Below, one piece after another: positions 12,058-24,900 of a stretch of 64,000 nt of DNA. The position numbers and the translations under genes are program-made. Location: contig NC_052407.1 in NCBI RefSeq assembly GCF_009389715.1, positions 8,466,475 through 8,530,474 on the forward strand, read 5' to 3'. This stretch comes from Phoenix dactylifera (taxonomy: Eukaryota; Streptophyta; Magnoliopsida; Arecales; Arecaceae). How positions within the stretch are numbered: the first letter of the stretch is position 1; each line of letters starts with the position of its first letter. The notes beneath the pieces were generated by a model. That model had not been told where the DNA came from, ran no database searches, and was given only the letters and a program-made list of their open reading frames with translations.

Positions 12058-15000
12058 ATTATTAATGCAGGCGATTGTTAAAGATACTCAATTTCGATTG
12101 CCAAATAAAAATTTGCTGCAAAGGGAATTAAGGATTTGGAGTGAGAACAAAATGGCACTTCCTCGATCTTTCCTCTCCTCTCTACGAGGTGTCTTGGAAC
12201 AATAGGATTCACTTATGTCCATCAAAGTTGCATGTGGAAATTGCTTGGCTGAGCTGAGATGGGTAGTACAAAAACATGTATATATAGAGAGAGGATAGAA
12301 ATAGAGGGCTCATCTGTACTTCTAAGATTAAAAAATAAAAAAGAAAAAAAAAACATACCTATTCATGTTCAAGGAATCCCAACTTTTGTAGTCATAAAAT
12401 CCAATTTACCCGTCGAAGAAGGGGTGAAATGGAATTATCGCAACTTCCCTCTAGTTACGAAATCCGAATAGCACTTTTATATGAGATGGACTCTAAGATC
12501 AAGTGAGATACAACCACAAGACTAAATCCATCCATATATAGCTAAATGAATTAGAGAGATTCCCAGTCTTGCGACACCCATGGCAATTTTATTCATTCCC
12601 TATTTAATTTTTTTTTTATCAGAATCTGCCCATCATTTATCCCATTCAAAGAAGTAAATCATTTGAGGAGCATCTTGGATAGCAGTATATGTGTTTTGAA
12701 AGAGATCAACATGTTTTTCATTACAAAGAGGTGCAAAAAGTTCTTTAAAAAACATAGTTCTACCAAGTGCTAGCAAATCAAACATGTGGATATTTAGGTA
12801 AGCTTTCAGTGCCATCTCATTGCTCCTCTGGCTGTTACCGATCTTTACTGTTTACTTAGACTGATTCATGGTAATGTATTTGGTCACCCTAATGGATTTG
12901 CTTGCATTTTCTATTCCTCTTTAACTTCACAAGGCACTGCACTTCAGCCCATTATTAAGAGGCTCAGATAATGGAGGCCAAGCCCATCCATCGCATTGCA
13001 AGAAAGCAACAAAAAGGATCCCAAAAGTACCAAGAACAGGCTCCTTCTATTGAGCTACAAGACGTTATACTGGGCCTTGCATGAGGTGGCCTGGCCTCTC
13101 TTACTGTAGACTGAAGGGAACCAGTGCTTAACTTGTTAGCATTTTTTTCTTAATAAAAACTACAATTTAAACAGGTTTAATCTCAAATTATTAGCTTGCC
13201 CCCATGAACTAATTTTAAATTATTAGCTTACCATCGTGTTCATTTCTTAATCTTTGGTGGGCCCATATAAGAGTGGATTTTTTTTTTTTTTTTTTTTTTT
13301 GGTGAGCCTATCAAGGGGGCACAATGTGGAAACTAGTGGAGTCTTCAATAAGTAGAGTTAAGGGTTTGATGGTCAATGAAGAATGTGGTTGGAATGGAGG
13401 GTTTTTTCCTGTGGGCCCAGTGGTGGAGCATTGAGCCGTTGCTTCCAATCCAAGTGTGTTTGACTTTAACCTTGTGGTTTTGGCCTGTGGTGTGATTTAG
13501 TATAATGAATTTGTATTCGCAAATTGCAGAGGTGACATCTGGTCTGGTCGGTGGCTAGTTGTTCCTGAATTCCAAGAGAGGGAGGTTTCTCTAAGGATTT
13601 CCATGAGAGAGAGAGGGAGAGAGCAAATGGTTGATGTTGATCTTTGAAATGGATTGCCTTGCAAGCAAGTCTGAATGCAATCTTGGTAAGAAAATTATTA
13701 CATCCATTGGAAAGAGGGTCCCTTCTTTGCTCGTCAATTGATACATACTCACCTAAGTCGACAAGGGTCTCACAGGACATTTAAACACCGCCCTGAAGGT
13801 TCCTAATTTGGATTTTCTCTGCATGTTAGCGTTGGGCACATACGTGTGCGAGGGGAAATTGTTATAATTGCATGAGAGGAAGCACTGATGGGTGCGATCC
13901 CATGCGATTGATGCACTCACTCTCAATTTTAGAATCGAGTGACAACCAATATCATCTCTTTTTTTTTTTTTTTTGTTCGATCAATATTATTTTTTTTTGT
14001 CATCAAGAATGATTTTAGAAATTATATAACAACCTCAACGAGTATTATTTTTCTTTGTTGGCATAATCCTATATCAGTCTATATTACTTTTTTTATATAG
14101 AGTCTATATTGAATGTAATGAAACAGATAAATAAAATCACTTTTTTTCTTTTTTTATTTTATTTTTTTCTTCTTCTGTAAATATTTTAATTACATTTTTG
14201 GGGGAACACACAAATAAGAAGGACAATGACGCTTGAGACGTAATGGCACTAAGTTATCATAGAACTTATTCCGCACTCTAAAGAGGGTTCCTCTGAAACT
14301 GACTTATTTGTCAAACAAGGAAATATTTAAAGGGAATGATGTATCTAGATGTGGTGAATACAATGCTTGATTTTATTGTAATTAATATGCTGACAATATG
14401 CTAATGGAACCGCATACACAAAAATTGGATGTAGATAAGTATCCCCTGAGGGAATCTCGAAGGCCCACATAAAATTCAGGAGTACGTTGCTCAAATTTCA
14501 GAGAATTATATGGCAATTTCTGTGAGAAATTCTGGGGGCACAGACTTGCTGGTATAATGATTTTGTCAGGGTGTAATTATATGTAATAATGTAAAGATAC
14601 GTTTGAGCATTGGTTATAAGAATGCAACATGTAATGATTTAGTAGGACCATCTCATTGCGTTCAAAAAAAAAAATAGCACCAACTCAAATATCATACATG
14701 CAAGTAATACTAGCACATTTTGTTTGTTCTATTGTGTACCAGCAAACTAATAATGGAGGAAGAAGACAAAGTACTATGGGATGCTTCTCTACAAGAAAAT
14801 TTTCCTCCTAAAGATACGTTCTTAGATTTCTTTAGTAGAGAATCACGAGTAGAGATGCAACCCGAGCCAAGCTGGAATGACATGTTGTTTAAATCCAAGA
14901 TTTCTTTAGTAGAGAACTTCTATAGTCTAGATGTCAGCGCAGATTTAAGTTCAGACAGTCGTATTAATTAATGATAGAAGTATAAGATTTGAAATGGCAA

Positions 15001-15850
15001 GATGGTGGAAATCAATAACAAACGAAGAGCAGTGGAATCAGTCATTGAAAAAACAAACATGCAACAAGGGAGCATTAAACATCGAATAATTATTTCGCTC
15101 GAAGAAAAAAATATTCGATAACTTACACAGTATGCGCAACGGGCTTATGAATCTATGAATTCTTGAATAGTTTGTGCATCATTTGATTATTAGCAATAAT
15201 TTCCTAAAGAATCTTTGATGAATTTTATAATTCTGAGGTGCGATGATGGAGATATTATACGATTTCCTCCTGTTCTGATACGGCCCTTCACGCTGCACAG
15301 TAATGAGAGTCAGATTAGAGCTTCAGACTTGTGCATTGATGAAAGTCTTCTAAAAAATGACCTCATAAGACGTGCTATTACAGCTCATAAGACCTCTCAG
15401 AGCATGGCTAGCAATGAAGATATGAGGCAAATGCACTGCACTTCTGCTGAGTCAGTAACTGATTTTTAGATTAATTGGTTAACAAGATAAAGGAAAGTTT
15501 TGTTTAAGAAACATTTTAAAAATTGCAGTAATGTGTACAGAAGCTTTAAAAATGAAAGCAAAGGATAAAATCATTCACCTTGTAAATGGAAGGTTAGAGA
15601 CCTTCTAAGACTGCTACATCTAAAAGCAAGTGGAATTTTTTTAATATATTCCTTCAAAACTTGCAGGGTTGGGCAACCCTTTACCCTTGCATGAAGTTGG
15701 CATCAACTTTAACATGCACTGACAAAAGTTGTGTCCTAGGCCACCATGTCCACATCCCTCAACCCAAGCCTATGTAGTCCATCATGATATGGACAAAAAC
15801 CTGGTTGGCCCAGACAGCTTACTTATATTCTAGCAGCAATCCAAACAAGT
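12058..15850. other. Intergenic; AT-rich, no supported gene
   Basis: Homopolymer T runs occur at about 13280-13302 and 13958-13974. Short reading frames here (12259-12471, 14720-14971, 15215-15469) match nothing I know and lack gene context. A small internal repeat (atttctttagtagagaa) occurs at about 14826 and 14899. I see no RNA gene. Confidence 0.4.
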
Positions 15851-15854
15851 TTAG

Positions 15855-16215
15855 TTTATATTGAGTTCTGCAACAACTCGATATAAGTACCTAACATCTT
15901 TCCGGCAAATAGTCGATGCTGGACTAAATATAATTTTCCAATTTAAGTTCTGACGATCAAATTCATTTAAATTTGGTTGCAAGCATCATAATCAGCCTGT
16001 GGTCAGCCTCAATGAGCCCATGCTATGTATCCTCTAATCCACATAGGCCATGGATTAGATCTGTTCTGATACTATTTATAGCAATATAGAATCTTATCCA
16101 AAATAGCTAGTCGAAAGATATTATATAAGTTTTTTAGTCCTTTATAAATATCTAAGATCTGTTCGATAAATAACTGATATGGGACTAAATACATATCCAC
16201 GTGAATCTTTATAGG
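15855..16215 (-). mobile_element. TRIM-like miniature LTR retrotransposon, degenerate copy 1
   Basis: It has the same A-B-A layout as the better copy at 19262-19695. The right-hand terminal repeat is about 16078-16210 (shared words: atccaaaat, taagatctgttcgat, gggactaaata). The left-hand repeat, about 15868-15935, is internally deleted (atataagtacctaaca, gtcgatgctggactaaata). Between them lie tgtggtcagcctcaatg and ctgttctgatacta; the reverse complement of the latter, TAGTATCAGAAC, is a worn Met-tRNA primer-binding site. There is no coding capacity. Confidence 0.65.
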
Positions 16216-16649
16216 TTGAGGCCCAAAAACTACAAAGACAAGATCAAGCTTAAACAACAATTAGCCTACCTTAGTTATAATTAAATTAACCTGGACCGTG
16301 TCAGATCTCAATTACAGGCTACTAGGGGACGCTGGCCATTTGCCAAAACGACCCGGTCCAAGGGAATTTTCCTAGCAGGTAAACTTTGAGACTGAGAAGA
16401 AGAAGACAACTGATTCCAGTCTTCCAAGTTGCATTGGTTTTTGATTGGAGAAAGTAGCCTGAGTTGACTCCATCGAAGTTGCCTTGGAATCACGTGAGCC
16501 AGAGCTTTGGTAGGAAGGCGCCGTTCGAAAGGAAGGCAGGGATCCTTCCTTGGTGGCCACTCTTCTTCCATGTACGCGTCAAATGGTAAAGAAATTTTAT
16601 AACATATTTTAAGCTTTATGAGAGGGAGGAAGGGGGAGATGAAATGTTC

Positions 16650-17040
16650 AGTAAGTTGGGTTGGATCGGGTTAAATATAGATCGGGCCAAAAATTTATGT
16701 CTCAAATCCAACTTATTTATAAACTAAGTTAAAATTTCAAATCTAAATTCTACATATTTATTAAATAGGTAATCCGATCCGATCCACACAATCTATTTAT
16801 TAAACAGGTTAAATAGGTTAGATGTATTTTTAATAGATTAAATTGATTTAAATAGATTAAATATGCTAAACGAGTCGATTAAATAGGTCAGAAATAAGTT
16901 AAACAAATTTTAAATAGGTTAAACAGATTTTAAACAAATTAAATGAATCAGGCCATAACTTGATCTAATTATTAAATGAATTAAAACAGACTAAATGGAT
17001 CAAAGGTTTAAATATGAGCCCAATCCATTCAATAAATAGT
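16650..17040. repeat. Degenerate short-period AT-rich repeat
   Basis: Words such as taaataggtta, aaacagattt, ttaaatgaattaa and ttaaatggat recur roughly every 12-20 bases over almost 400 bp, with no fixed register. It is probably a decayed minisatellite or part of a larger dispersed repeat. Confidence 0.5.
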
Positions 17041-17813
17041 TTTAGATGGATTGGCCAATTTATGATCTAAATTTATTTATGTCAAATCCAGATCTACTTA
17101 AAGCTATCGTTCGCATATCGGTTTATAGGTCAGATCATAAATTGCCATTTTTACCGGAAGGGGTCTCTTTTGTAATACTATATTCCGTAAACTTAGTCAA
17201 TTATGGGGGACAATTTGACGACGTTAGGTACCCCGAGATTCAAGGGGCACAGATCTAACGTCGGAACGATGGGAGTGAGAAGGAAAATCGGGAATCGACG
17301 GACGTAGGGACACTCTAATCGGCCCACCCACCAAAATTGGTGGCTTCCAAAGCGGTGTGGAAGGTATAAAGCGTGTAAACCAGTGTAGTTTTTAGGGTTC
17401 CGGAATCCACCAACGGGCATGATTCATGAGATGTGCCATGTCAGAATGGCTTGCCGGGCTGCGTGCTTGGGGGCAAACATGAGTAGCTTTAATTCGGGTT
17501 TTTAGTTATTTGTTGATATAAATGCATTCTTGAGCATTATTTGATCCCTTTGTAGGGATGCAAATGGATTTGTAACCAAAGGACTAATCAATTTTGGACT
17601 CCTTGATGGAATGCCAGACTGATTGGGCTGAATTCGAGTCGGAATTGTAGGCTTGACGCTGAACCTAGCCCGACCCTGACCTAAACTCAACTCAACAGTA
17701 AATGGGTTGAGTATCAAGTCGAATCCACTGAAACTTTCGAGCTAGGTCGAGTTTGAGGATTTTATACCCAACCAATCCGCTCTACATAAATTGCCTAGTA
17801 TACATTCATATCT

Positions 17814-17842
17814 ACACACACACACACATATATATATATATA
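17814..17842. repeat. (CA)n(TA)n microsatellite
   Basis: An uninterrupted CA run passes directly into a TA run. Confidence 0.9.
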
Positions 17843-19261
17843 ATATTAGTTTCATTCAATACCCTTCAACTAAAAAATAAGAAATGATGAGATTAAAATA
17901 TGTTTGAGTATTTATACTTGACTTTAAATAAAGTGTATCTTTTGAACTTTAGTTCACTATTGTTGATTAGTTAGCGAGTACACATTGTTCATGATTTAAT
18001 TTTATAGCATGCATTGGATGTTTATAGACTTCACAAAGTATGGATTATTAGCTTGATTAACTCTTAAAAATATAATATTTGATACTCGATAGATACTTGG
18101 ATTCGATCTCTTATAAGACACGAACCTCAATAGGTAGGTCTAGAATTACTAAAACCTATACCTGAACCAACCCAGTAGCACTCCAAAACATAATTTGTCA
18201 CCTTTGCCAATTGCTCCCAAATTGAAAAAGTAAGATGGTCTAGGAACCTTTGCAAATTCCGAACTCTTGTGACAAATGGAATTATACTTGGAAATTGGTT
18301 AAAGAATATACTAATTTGTTCTGTCTATATACGTCGGTGCTTGTATCTCGGAGGAGCTTTAAAGTAGGTTGAGAAGATATCTTAAAAGTGCGAAAGAAAA
18401 TTATAATATTAATAGATCACTAAAGGAAAAATATGTGTTAATTCTTCGATTTTGTATGCGCAATCTTATAGATTACATGTTGGAAAACAGAAGAAGAATT
18501 CTAACAATCACAAGTAATGTGACACAAAGCGAAAGATATTTTTTGAAGTATCATAAACAATTTAGAGCCATTATTGCCTTTTCCTTGACATTGAGATCTC
18601 AACATTGAAACCTCATTGAAACATATAAAAAGACCTATGTGGCTCGCTCATAACCCGTCCTGTCCCAACTCGAGACCAAGAAAGGTTCATCAAAACGACT
18701 CATGATAGCTGGAGAAGTCTTACCGTGTATGTTCAGAATTACACATAAACGTTGTACGTTCATACTTATTGCTGCTTATTAGCCCATGATAGCAATTTCT
18801 CTTGGATACTGTATTCTTAGTGCCATGGGGTGAGACAGAAAGCAGGACTTTCTATTGCACTAGGGAGGCCAGGAGATGATGTTAGGTTGCTTTCACATGA
18901 AGGGTGGCAGAGATACATCCCATGATCTACAAGGACCTGTGTGGTACATGAATATGTGATGAATAGTGCTTCTATGGTGGCCCATGTCATCAATGCTGCT
19001 GATTTTTATTGTTCCCCCTCCTAGTGAAATCTGGTCAATCACATGCCCCAAATCCTTATAATGCCCATATATAAAAATAACTCCACTAAATTGAGAGCTC
19101 AGGTTGTCATAGAAGCATAAATCTAGTGACCCACCACCTCCAAATTTCATTTATCTGTGGCCCCATAGTGGTTTGATGGTTTCATGCCTTCTCCATGACA
19201 AGAGATGAATAGTGGACCACCGCATCATTGCTCTCAAGCCTAATTAATTTAAATAAAAGTT

Positions 19262-19695
19262 GGTACCTCAAAAACTTTTAGTTTCTCACCCAAAATGATT
19301 AGCCAGAAGGTATTATTTGGCTTTCTTGATTCTGTATAAGTACCCAAAATTTATCCAGTGAATAATCGGTGTGCGACTAAACACACACCCGTACGGATCC
19401 TCACATACTCCCCCCATTCAACCCCTGATATTCTCATCAAGCTAAGGGTTTAAATCCATTCAAATCTAATCATATACCGCACGATCGGCTCGTGGTCAGC
19501 CCTAATGGATCCGTGTTGCAGTTCCCCTAATGGGCCGGGTCCGCTCTGATACCATTTGTAACAACTCACGTTCTCATCCAAAATGGTTAGCCGGAAAGTA
19601 TTATTTGGGTTTCTTAATTCTATATAAGTATTTAAGATCTATCCAACGAATTATCGATGTGAGACTAAACATACGTCCGTATGAATTCTCACGCA
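19262..19695 (-). mobile_element. TRIM-like miniature LTR retrotransposon, copy 2 (best preserved)
   Basis: Two ~135-bp direct repeats (about 19263-19405 and 19557-19695) share ttagccggaaagtattattt-type words, ctatataagta, atctatccaacgaat and actaaacatac. They flank only about 150 bp. On the minus strand the upstream repeat runs TGCGTGAG...GTTACA. Two bases later comes TGGTATCAGAGC (reverse complement of 19543-19554), the exact initiator-Met tRNA primer-binding site. Just before the downstream repeat is a purine tract (GGGGGGAG, complement of 19408-19415). These are the parts of an LTR retrotransposon with no coding sequence, in about 430 bp: the definition of a TRIM. I see no 5S-like promoter in the repeats, so it does not look like Cassandra. 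Confidence 0.75.
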
Positions 19696-19930
19696 AACTT
19701 TGCAAGAAGGGCCCCAAAAGAGGGCTATTAGAATTCCATACGATCTAATAAAACCCAGGGACCTTCTTTGTTTAATCAAGAATCTCCGCCTTGCAAGCAG
19801 CCCAAATCTCTCATTAGCACAAAGTAATAATAGTGGGGCCCTCTTTGCTTTTCTAACAAGTACCTCATTACTAGCTTGCCGGATATTTCCTCAATATTCC
19901 TCGCAAACTTAATCTAACCTGCGGAGAGAG

Positions 19931-20052
19931 CACGTGGGCCTTGCCGTTCCTCAATAAGGTAATTCTGTACAGCTGTGATGGCTTTCCCATCTCCCACCCA
20001 ATTTTGCTCCTTGCCTTCCCATAAAACCCACTTCCTCGTGGGCCCCACGTCA
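19931..20052. promoter_or_regulatory. G-box and TCP-type palindrome upstream of the DUF863 gene
   Basis: CACGTG lies at 19931-19936. GTGGGCCCCAC (the GTGGGNCCCAC form of a TCP factor site) lies at 20038-20048 and overlaps an ACGT core (CCACGTCA). They sit about 600 bp before the likely DUF863 transcript start. Binding is inferred from motif only. Confidence 0.35.
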
Positions 20053-20958
20053 GCCTGCTGCTTTGGTCAGTTGCAAAAACCTTAGGACCAAACAAACGCA
20101 ATAAGGATCAAACGTCCCACCAAAAAGAAAAAATCCAGCAAATATTGTTTAATAAAAAAATCGAGTACTAAATTTCATAAACTATATACTTTTATTATTA
20201 GAATTTTTAATGTAAATATCTTTCTAAATACCAAATTTTATATAAATATTCTTTGAAAATTAATATTTATATATATATATTCTCAAAAATACTTATTTTA
20301 CCGTTCTATTTTTTATTTTTATTTTATATATATACTCAAAAATTAATAGTTTCAAATTAAAATAATTAAAATATCTAAATGTACAAAAAAAAATTTATAA
20401 GATGATCGCGATGAAGAAAAAAATTTAATATTTTATTTTATTTTTAATTAAACATATATTAGGAATATATGTTAAAAAATAGTGTTTTATGAGAACACAA
20501 AAATAAATATTAATTTGAAGAAAATATTCATTCAAATTTATTTTTAAAAAAATATTTATATAAAAAGTATTTTTTATTATTATATGATTTAATAATATAT
20601 GGGTTGGTGCTGTAGATTTGGAGGGGTCAGGGGCCGTCCTTCGGAGGCTGAAGTGAAAGAGGTGTGGGTGTGTGCGCGCAGGTTGTTTTTTGGCTCTTTT
20701 TTCTTCGCCACCCAAGGCGAAGGGAGGTCGAGAGAATCTCCAAGCCCGTAAAGCAAGAAAAGAGAAACAAAAAAATTCCCACCCAAAAACCGATAATAAA
20801 GCGTATGTATGTATATATTGGGAGGAAAGAAGAAGAGGGGAAAATAAATCGAAGGGGCGGGGAAAAAGGTGGGGAATAAAATGACCGGATGTTGACAAAT
20901 TTCCTGTCACTTTTCTTAGAAGGTCGTTTGTTCCTGTGAGAGATTTTGTTATCTCGGA

Positions 20959-21018
20959 TCTCTCTCTCTCTCTCTCTCTCGCTCTCGCTCTTGCTCTTGC
21001 TCGCTCGCTCTCGCTCTC
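20959..21018 (+). repeat. CT/CTCG-rich microsatellite in the presumed DUF863 leader
   Basis: A (TC)n run is followed by gctctcgctctcgctcttgc-type units. It reads on the opposite strand as Arg/Glu/Ser-rich sequence and creates several false long frames there. CT tracts are common in plant 5' UTRs. Confidence 0.85.
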
Positions 21019-21796
21019 CTCTGTGGCCCAGCGGATCGACATCTCCCAATCTGATGTCGATCTGCAGCTGCGTCTCCTTCCAATGGCCATGGGGACGGGC
21101 GCAATCCTCCTCCATTAGTCTCCTATGATCTCCTTTTCTTCTCGTTTTATCTAGAAGTTTTGTTTTTCGTCCTTGCGCTCTTTCTTCGCTTGGATTCTCC
21201 TCTCTTGGCTCCAAGTTGGAAAACTCGGATGGCAGGACGGGGGCGGCCGTTCGGGCTTAGGATGTTCCAGGCTCTGATGCTGAATCCGCTGCAAAGGAGT
21301 TATAGAGATGGATAACGAGAGGTGGTGACGTGGGTTGCGGTAAATTTTCGCTCTCTGTGCTTTATTCTCTCGTTCGCGATGGGGTTGAGGAGATCTTTTG
21401 ATCTTTTGGTGATGAGCCTTTGGGTATGCTTTGTTCTTGTGGATTTCGGATTTGATGCCTTTTGTGAAATTTTCTTTTTTGCTTAAATTATTGGATATAA
21501 GATATGTTTTTCTCTTTTTTTATATAAAAAAATAAAAGTTGTTGAATTGTCCAAATTTGCGGCCTGATAAGCTTCTATGTCTGATGATTTTAGTAACTCG
21601 AGTTCAAAGTTCTCTTTTTGCTGATCTTTTTGTTTTCCCCCTCTCTGCTCTTAAGTTGATGTTTCTTTGATCTGATGGTCTGTGCATTTGGAAGGTTCGA
21701 TTCATAGAGTAGAGACTGCATTATAAAAGGATTGTTCCGGCTTGATATTGATATCCTTTCCCCTGTTTTGAGATTTTATTTTATTTTGAACTCCCA

Positions 21797-21955
21797 GTTG
21801 TGGAACCAAAGTTGCGCAGTGGTAAGGTTGCTCCAAAGATCATGGGTTAGAAACATGGAAACAACCTCTCCTTACACAGGGTTGAGGCTTTGTACACTTG
21901 ACCCTCCACAGAACCTGCAATGGCAGAAGCCTCGTGCACCGGGCTACGCTACTAC
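21797..21955 (+). mobile_element. Au-type SINE
   Basis: The sequence has the layout of the plant Au SINE: a tRNA-like head with gcgcagtggtaaggttgct (A-box part) and gggttagaaac (worn B-box), then ggaaacaacctctcc, cagggttgaggctttgtaca, cttgaccctcc, and the tail gcctcgtgcaccgggcta. The match is from memory of the family consensus. It sits in sense orientation in the leader intron of the DUF863 gene. No clear target duplication was seen. Confidence 0.75.
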
Positions 21956-24900
21956 TTGCAGAATCAGTGTAGCTTTTTAACTGCTGTGACTCATGCAAGA
22001 TTTTCTCATAAATTTTTGTTTATTTTTTTAAATTTGTAATTGTTCTGTGATGGGTTGTGTTGTTACTGTTGTGTGATAGGAATACATGGTGATGAGGGAT
22101 ACTGTTTCTTTTTTACGGATTTGTTTCTTTTTTGATGTAAGGATACTGTTTATCACCTTCTTGCTTCTAATCTTTTACTTACTAATGTAGATCATTTTTA
22201 GGTTTTGCCTTGGCTGGACTATCCAGATTTTGGTTTTGACAACAAACTTTGAATTTCCTGCTTGACGGAATTGGCTTGCATGTCACTGCCTGATGACATT
22301 GGATATCATCTGGGTGACGTGTGAAGCTTCTGGATTGGATACATTTCTGGAAAGTGTGCTTCGCTTGAGCTGCCCTGCTTCAGATTTTCTACTAGTTTAC
22401 TAAATGATATTGGACATGTTTTTGAGGATTTGATGGGAGGTTTTCCAAGGGGTTGTTTCCTTCTTGATCCGGTAATCCTTAATTTTTACTCTTTTTTTTC
22501 CTGAAGTATGCAATGTGATACAGTTTCGAATGTTATTTGAACTACTTGTTTTCTTTTTATGCTGGAGTTTGTTCCCTTTTACTATTTAGTAGCTTATCAA
22601 GTAGGAGGATTTCTGCTGCTTCCTGACTTGTAGAAAATTTCTAAGTTACATTGAACCTGCAACATTTTCTACCTATCCGTGAATTGTAAAAGGGTCTAAA
22701 TAGAAACTTTCTGGGTAAGAATCTGGATCAAATACTTTTGAACAGTTGCTACTGATGATAATTAACTATAAACTTCCATTTGGTTTTTGGAATTTTATTT
22801 TTTTTGTTTTTTGTTTTTTTACTATAGAGATCTGGATGGTGCAGATTATGGCAAGTAATTTCTGTTTCTCGGATATCTTGAGTGGGTATGATCTGTATCT
22901 TGGTTTTTGACTTTGGCATATTGTACGGGAAGTGGTGAACTAGATCATATAAAGCTCTGACATGCATATTTCATCAGTTGTTTTACTTTTTTATTTTATG
23001 ATACTCATGTTCATAGGGAGTTCATGGTCATTAGATTGGAAATATATGGAACAATTAATGCATCAAGAATTCGTGAACTATGTAGAAATCCTGGTTGATA
23101 ATGAAATAAAAAGAAAAAACCTACTCTTGTTGAACCATATTACCCTAATAGGACGAGGTTTGATGCTAGATTTTGGCTTGAATAGTGGTATAAGGAATGA
23201 CTCTCCTTATTTCCTGTTGTTTTAATGTAGAATCCTCGTGTTTTAATGAGATATTATTGGCAGGAGGGACAACAGATCCAGTATGGTTATTTAGTTAAAT
23301 TATTATATGTGTATTGGCCTTTAGAGGTATTTCTTATTACTAAAAGATGAAAGGCTTGAAATCCTTTAGTTCTGCATTAGATTCATTCCTTTTCAGAACT
23401 CCTAATTTGGGAAAATCATCATGGGCAAACATTTCTGAGATAGGACATTGTGGTTGATCATGTATGCATCCTTTCTCGAAAGGAGGAAAAACTCTCGAGA
23501 ACCTTCATCTTCACCTGGATTTACTTTTTAATTGTCAAGCTTATCACATAATTCATGAATTTTAAACTGGGAACTCATGAAACACGAGTTTACCGGAATC
23601 AGCATGTTGCCATATGTTATGTGGTGAATAACATAAAAGAAACATGACTTCTCCTAAAATAAACATATGCCAACAAGTTGCTTGTAATAGTAAAGATTTG
23701 AAATACCGGCTGGTAGGGTACTCGCCAAGACATACATACTGTACTAACTGTTTGACGGTACAAGAGGACACCAGTTTGGTTAAACACTGCATGAACCATT
23801 CCTGAACTGCTTGAACCAAACCCTGATTGATAAATTCGGGAGGGATCGAGGTCAGTTTGCTGCCAAGTTGAACCCTGCATCTCTGGATGACTAAAACAAC
23901 ATTTTTTGCTGTCATTCTCCACCATTTGAAGGTGTGAATAAAATGAGGGACATAGGAAGATTATGTATGCAGATTGGCTTGCATGTTTGAAGCATGATTT
24001 TCGACTTTTGGGGCTAGTAAATAATTCTAGCTAGGTAAATCTTCTTTCTCCTCCCTTTTTTTCTTATTTCTTAAAGAGTCCAAGTGGAATTTTGTGTTTG
24101 ATTGAAAAAATCATGGGGATATTTTTTCAGATGAGCACTGACTATTGTTTGGTCATTATGTTTTGAAGCAACTCAAGTTGATTTTTAGGGTTTCGGGTTG
24201 AACCCCCCTGACCTACACCTAAAATTGTGTAAATCGAAAAATAACCTAGAAAGGCCATAGCAATGGTGTAGCAGCTGTATCAGTGTGCATCCAATGATAA
24301 CCTCTGTTGGCATGATCCTCAATCGGTGCCAACTGTTCCCACCTCTTGGGGTATGACTCGATCCCCCAATATTCTGAAACTGGATAGAAGTTTATATTCT
24401 TGGTGTGAAGAAGGTATCTTTTGTTGAAAAGTGAATGCTGAAGGTCTCTCAATCACCTCATCAATTCCTCATGCTGGCATGGCACATGGGTACTGGTGCA
24501 ATCACAGGGACTTGGAAAGTGATACACAGGAATTTGGAAAGTGATTCATAAGAGGGTGGCTAAATCACGATGTGCCAGGCCATCACCATGTTATCATGTC
24601 GAATTGATGGGTTGACTGAGTGAAAGCCCACAGTAATTTCCATGTTGAAAAAGTGATCACTATGGTGGCTTTTGCCTTTTCTTCTATGTTTTCCTTTATT
24701 TATTCTCTCAAATTTTTTACTCCCTTTCTTAGCCACCTTAAAATGGTTTTGAAAGGTACCCTCGTTTTTCACTTGCATCCCTTCATTTTCCTTATTAATT
24801 TCAAGGGGTTTATAACTGCATAAGACAAATGAGGGGCTTTGGACTCGACACTATATATTCTTTAAAAATGCTGTACCCTTGTGACAAAGGATCCAGCTCT

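Larger units (their letters stand above)
16216..19261. other. Intergenic between the two TRIM-like copies
   Basis: No gene supported. 16650-17040 is a degenerate short-period repeat built from ttaaataggtta / ttaaacagatt words. 17540-18180 is a dispersed-repeat-like stretch containing a CA/TA microsatellite at 17814-17842. 18890-19210 has a loosely duplicated phrase (gatgaatagtg near 18958 and 19204). The minus-strand frames at 16308-16571 and 17193-17420 match nothing I know. Confidence 0.4.

Noticed and set aside
12259-12471. 70-codon frame that at first suggested a plastid DNA insertion
   Set aside because: I could not recognise any plastid gene in it or its flanks.
20425-21214. Long minus-strand frames of 221 and 195 codons with Arg/Glu/Ser repeats
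   Set aside because: They are the reverse reading of the CT-rich leader microsatellite plus AT-rich DNA; no family match, and the region lies upstream of DUF863 on the other strand.
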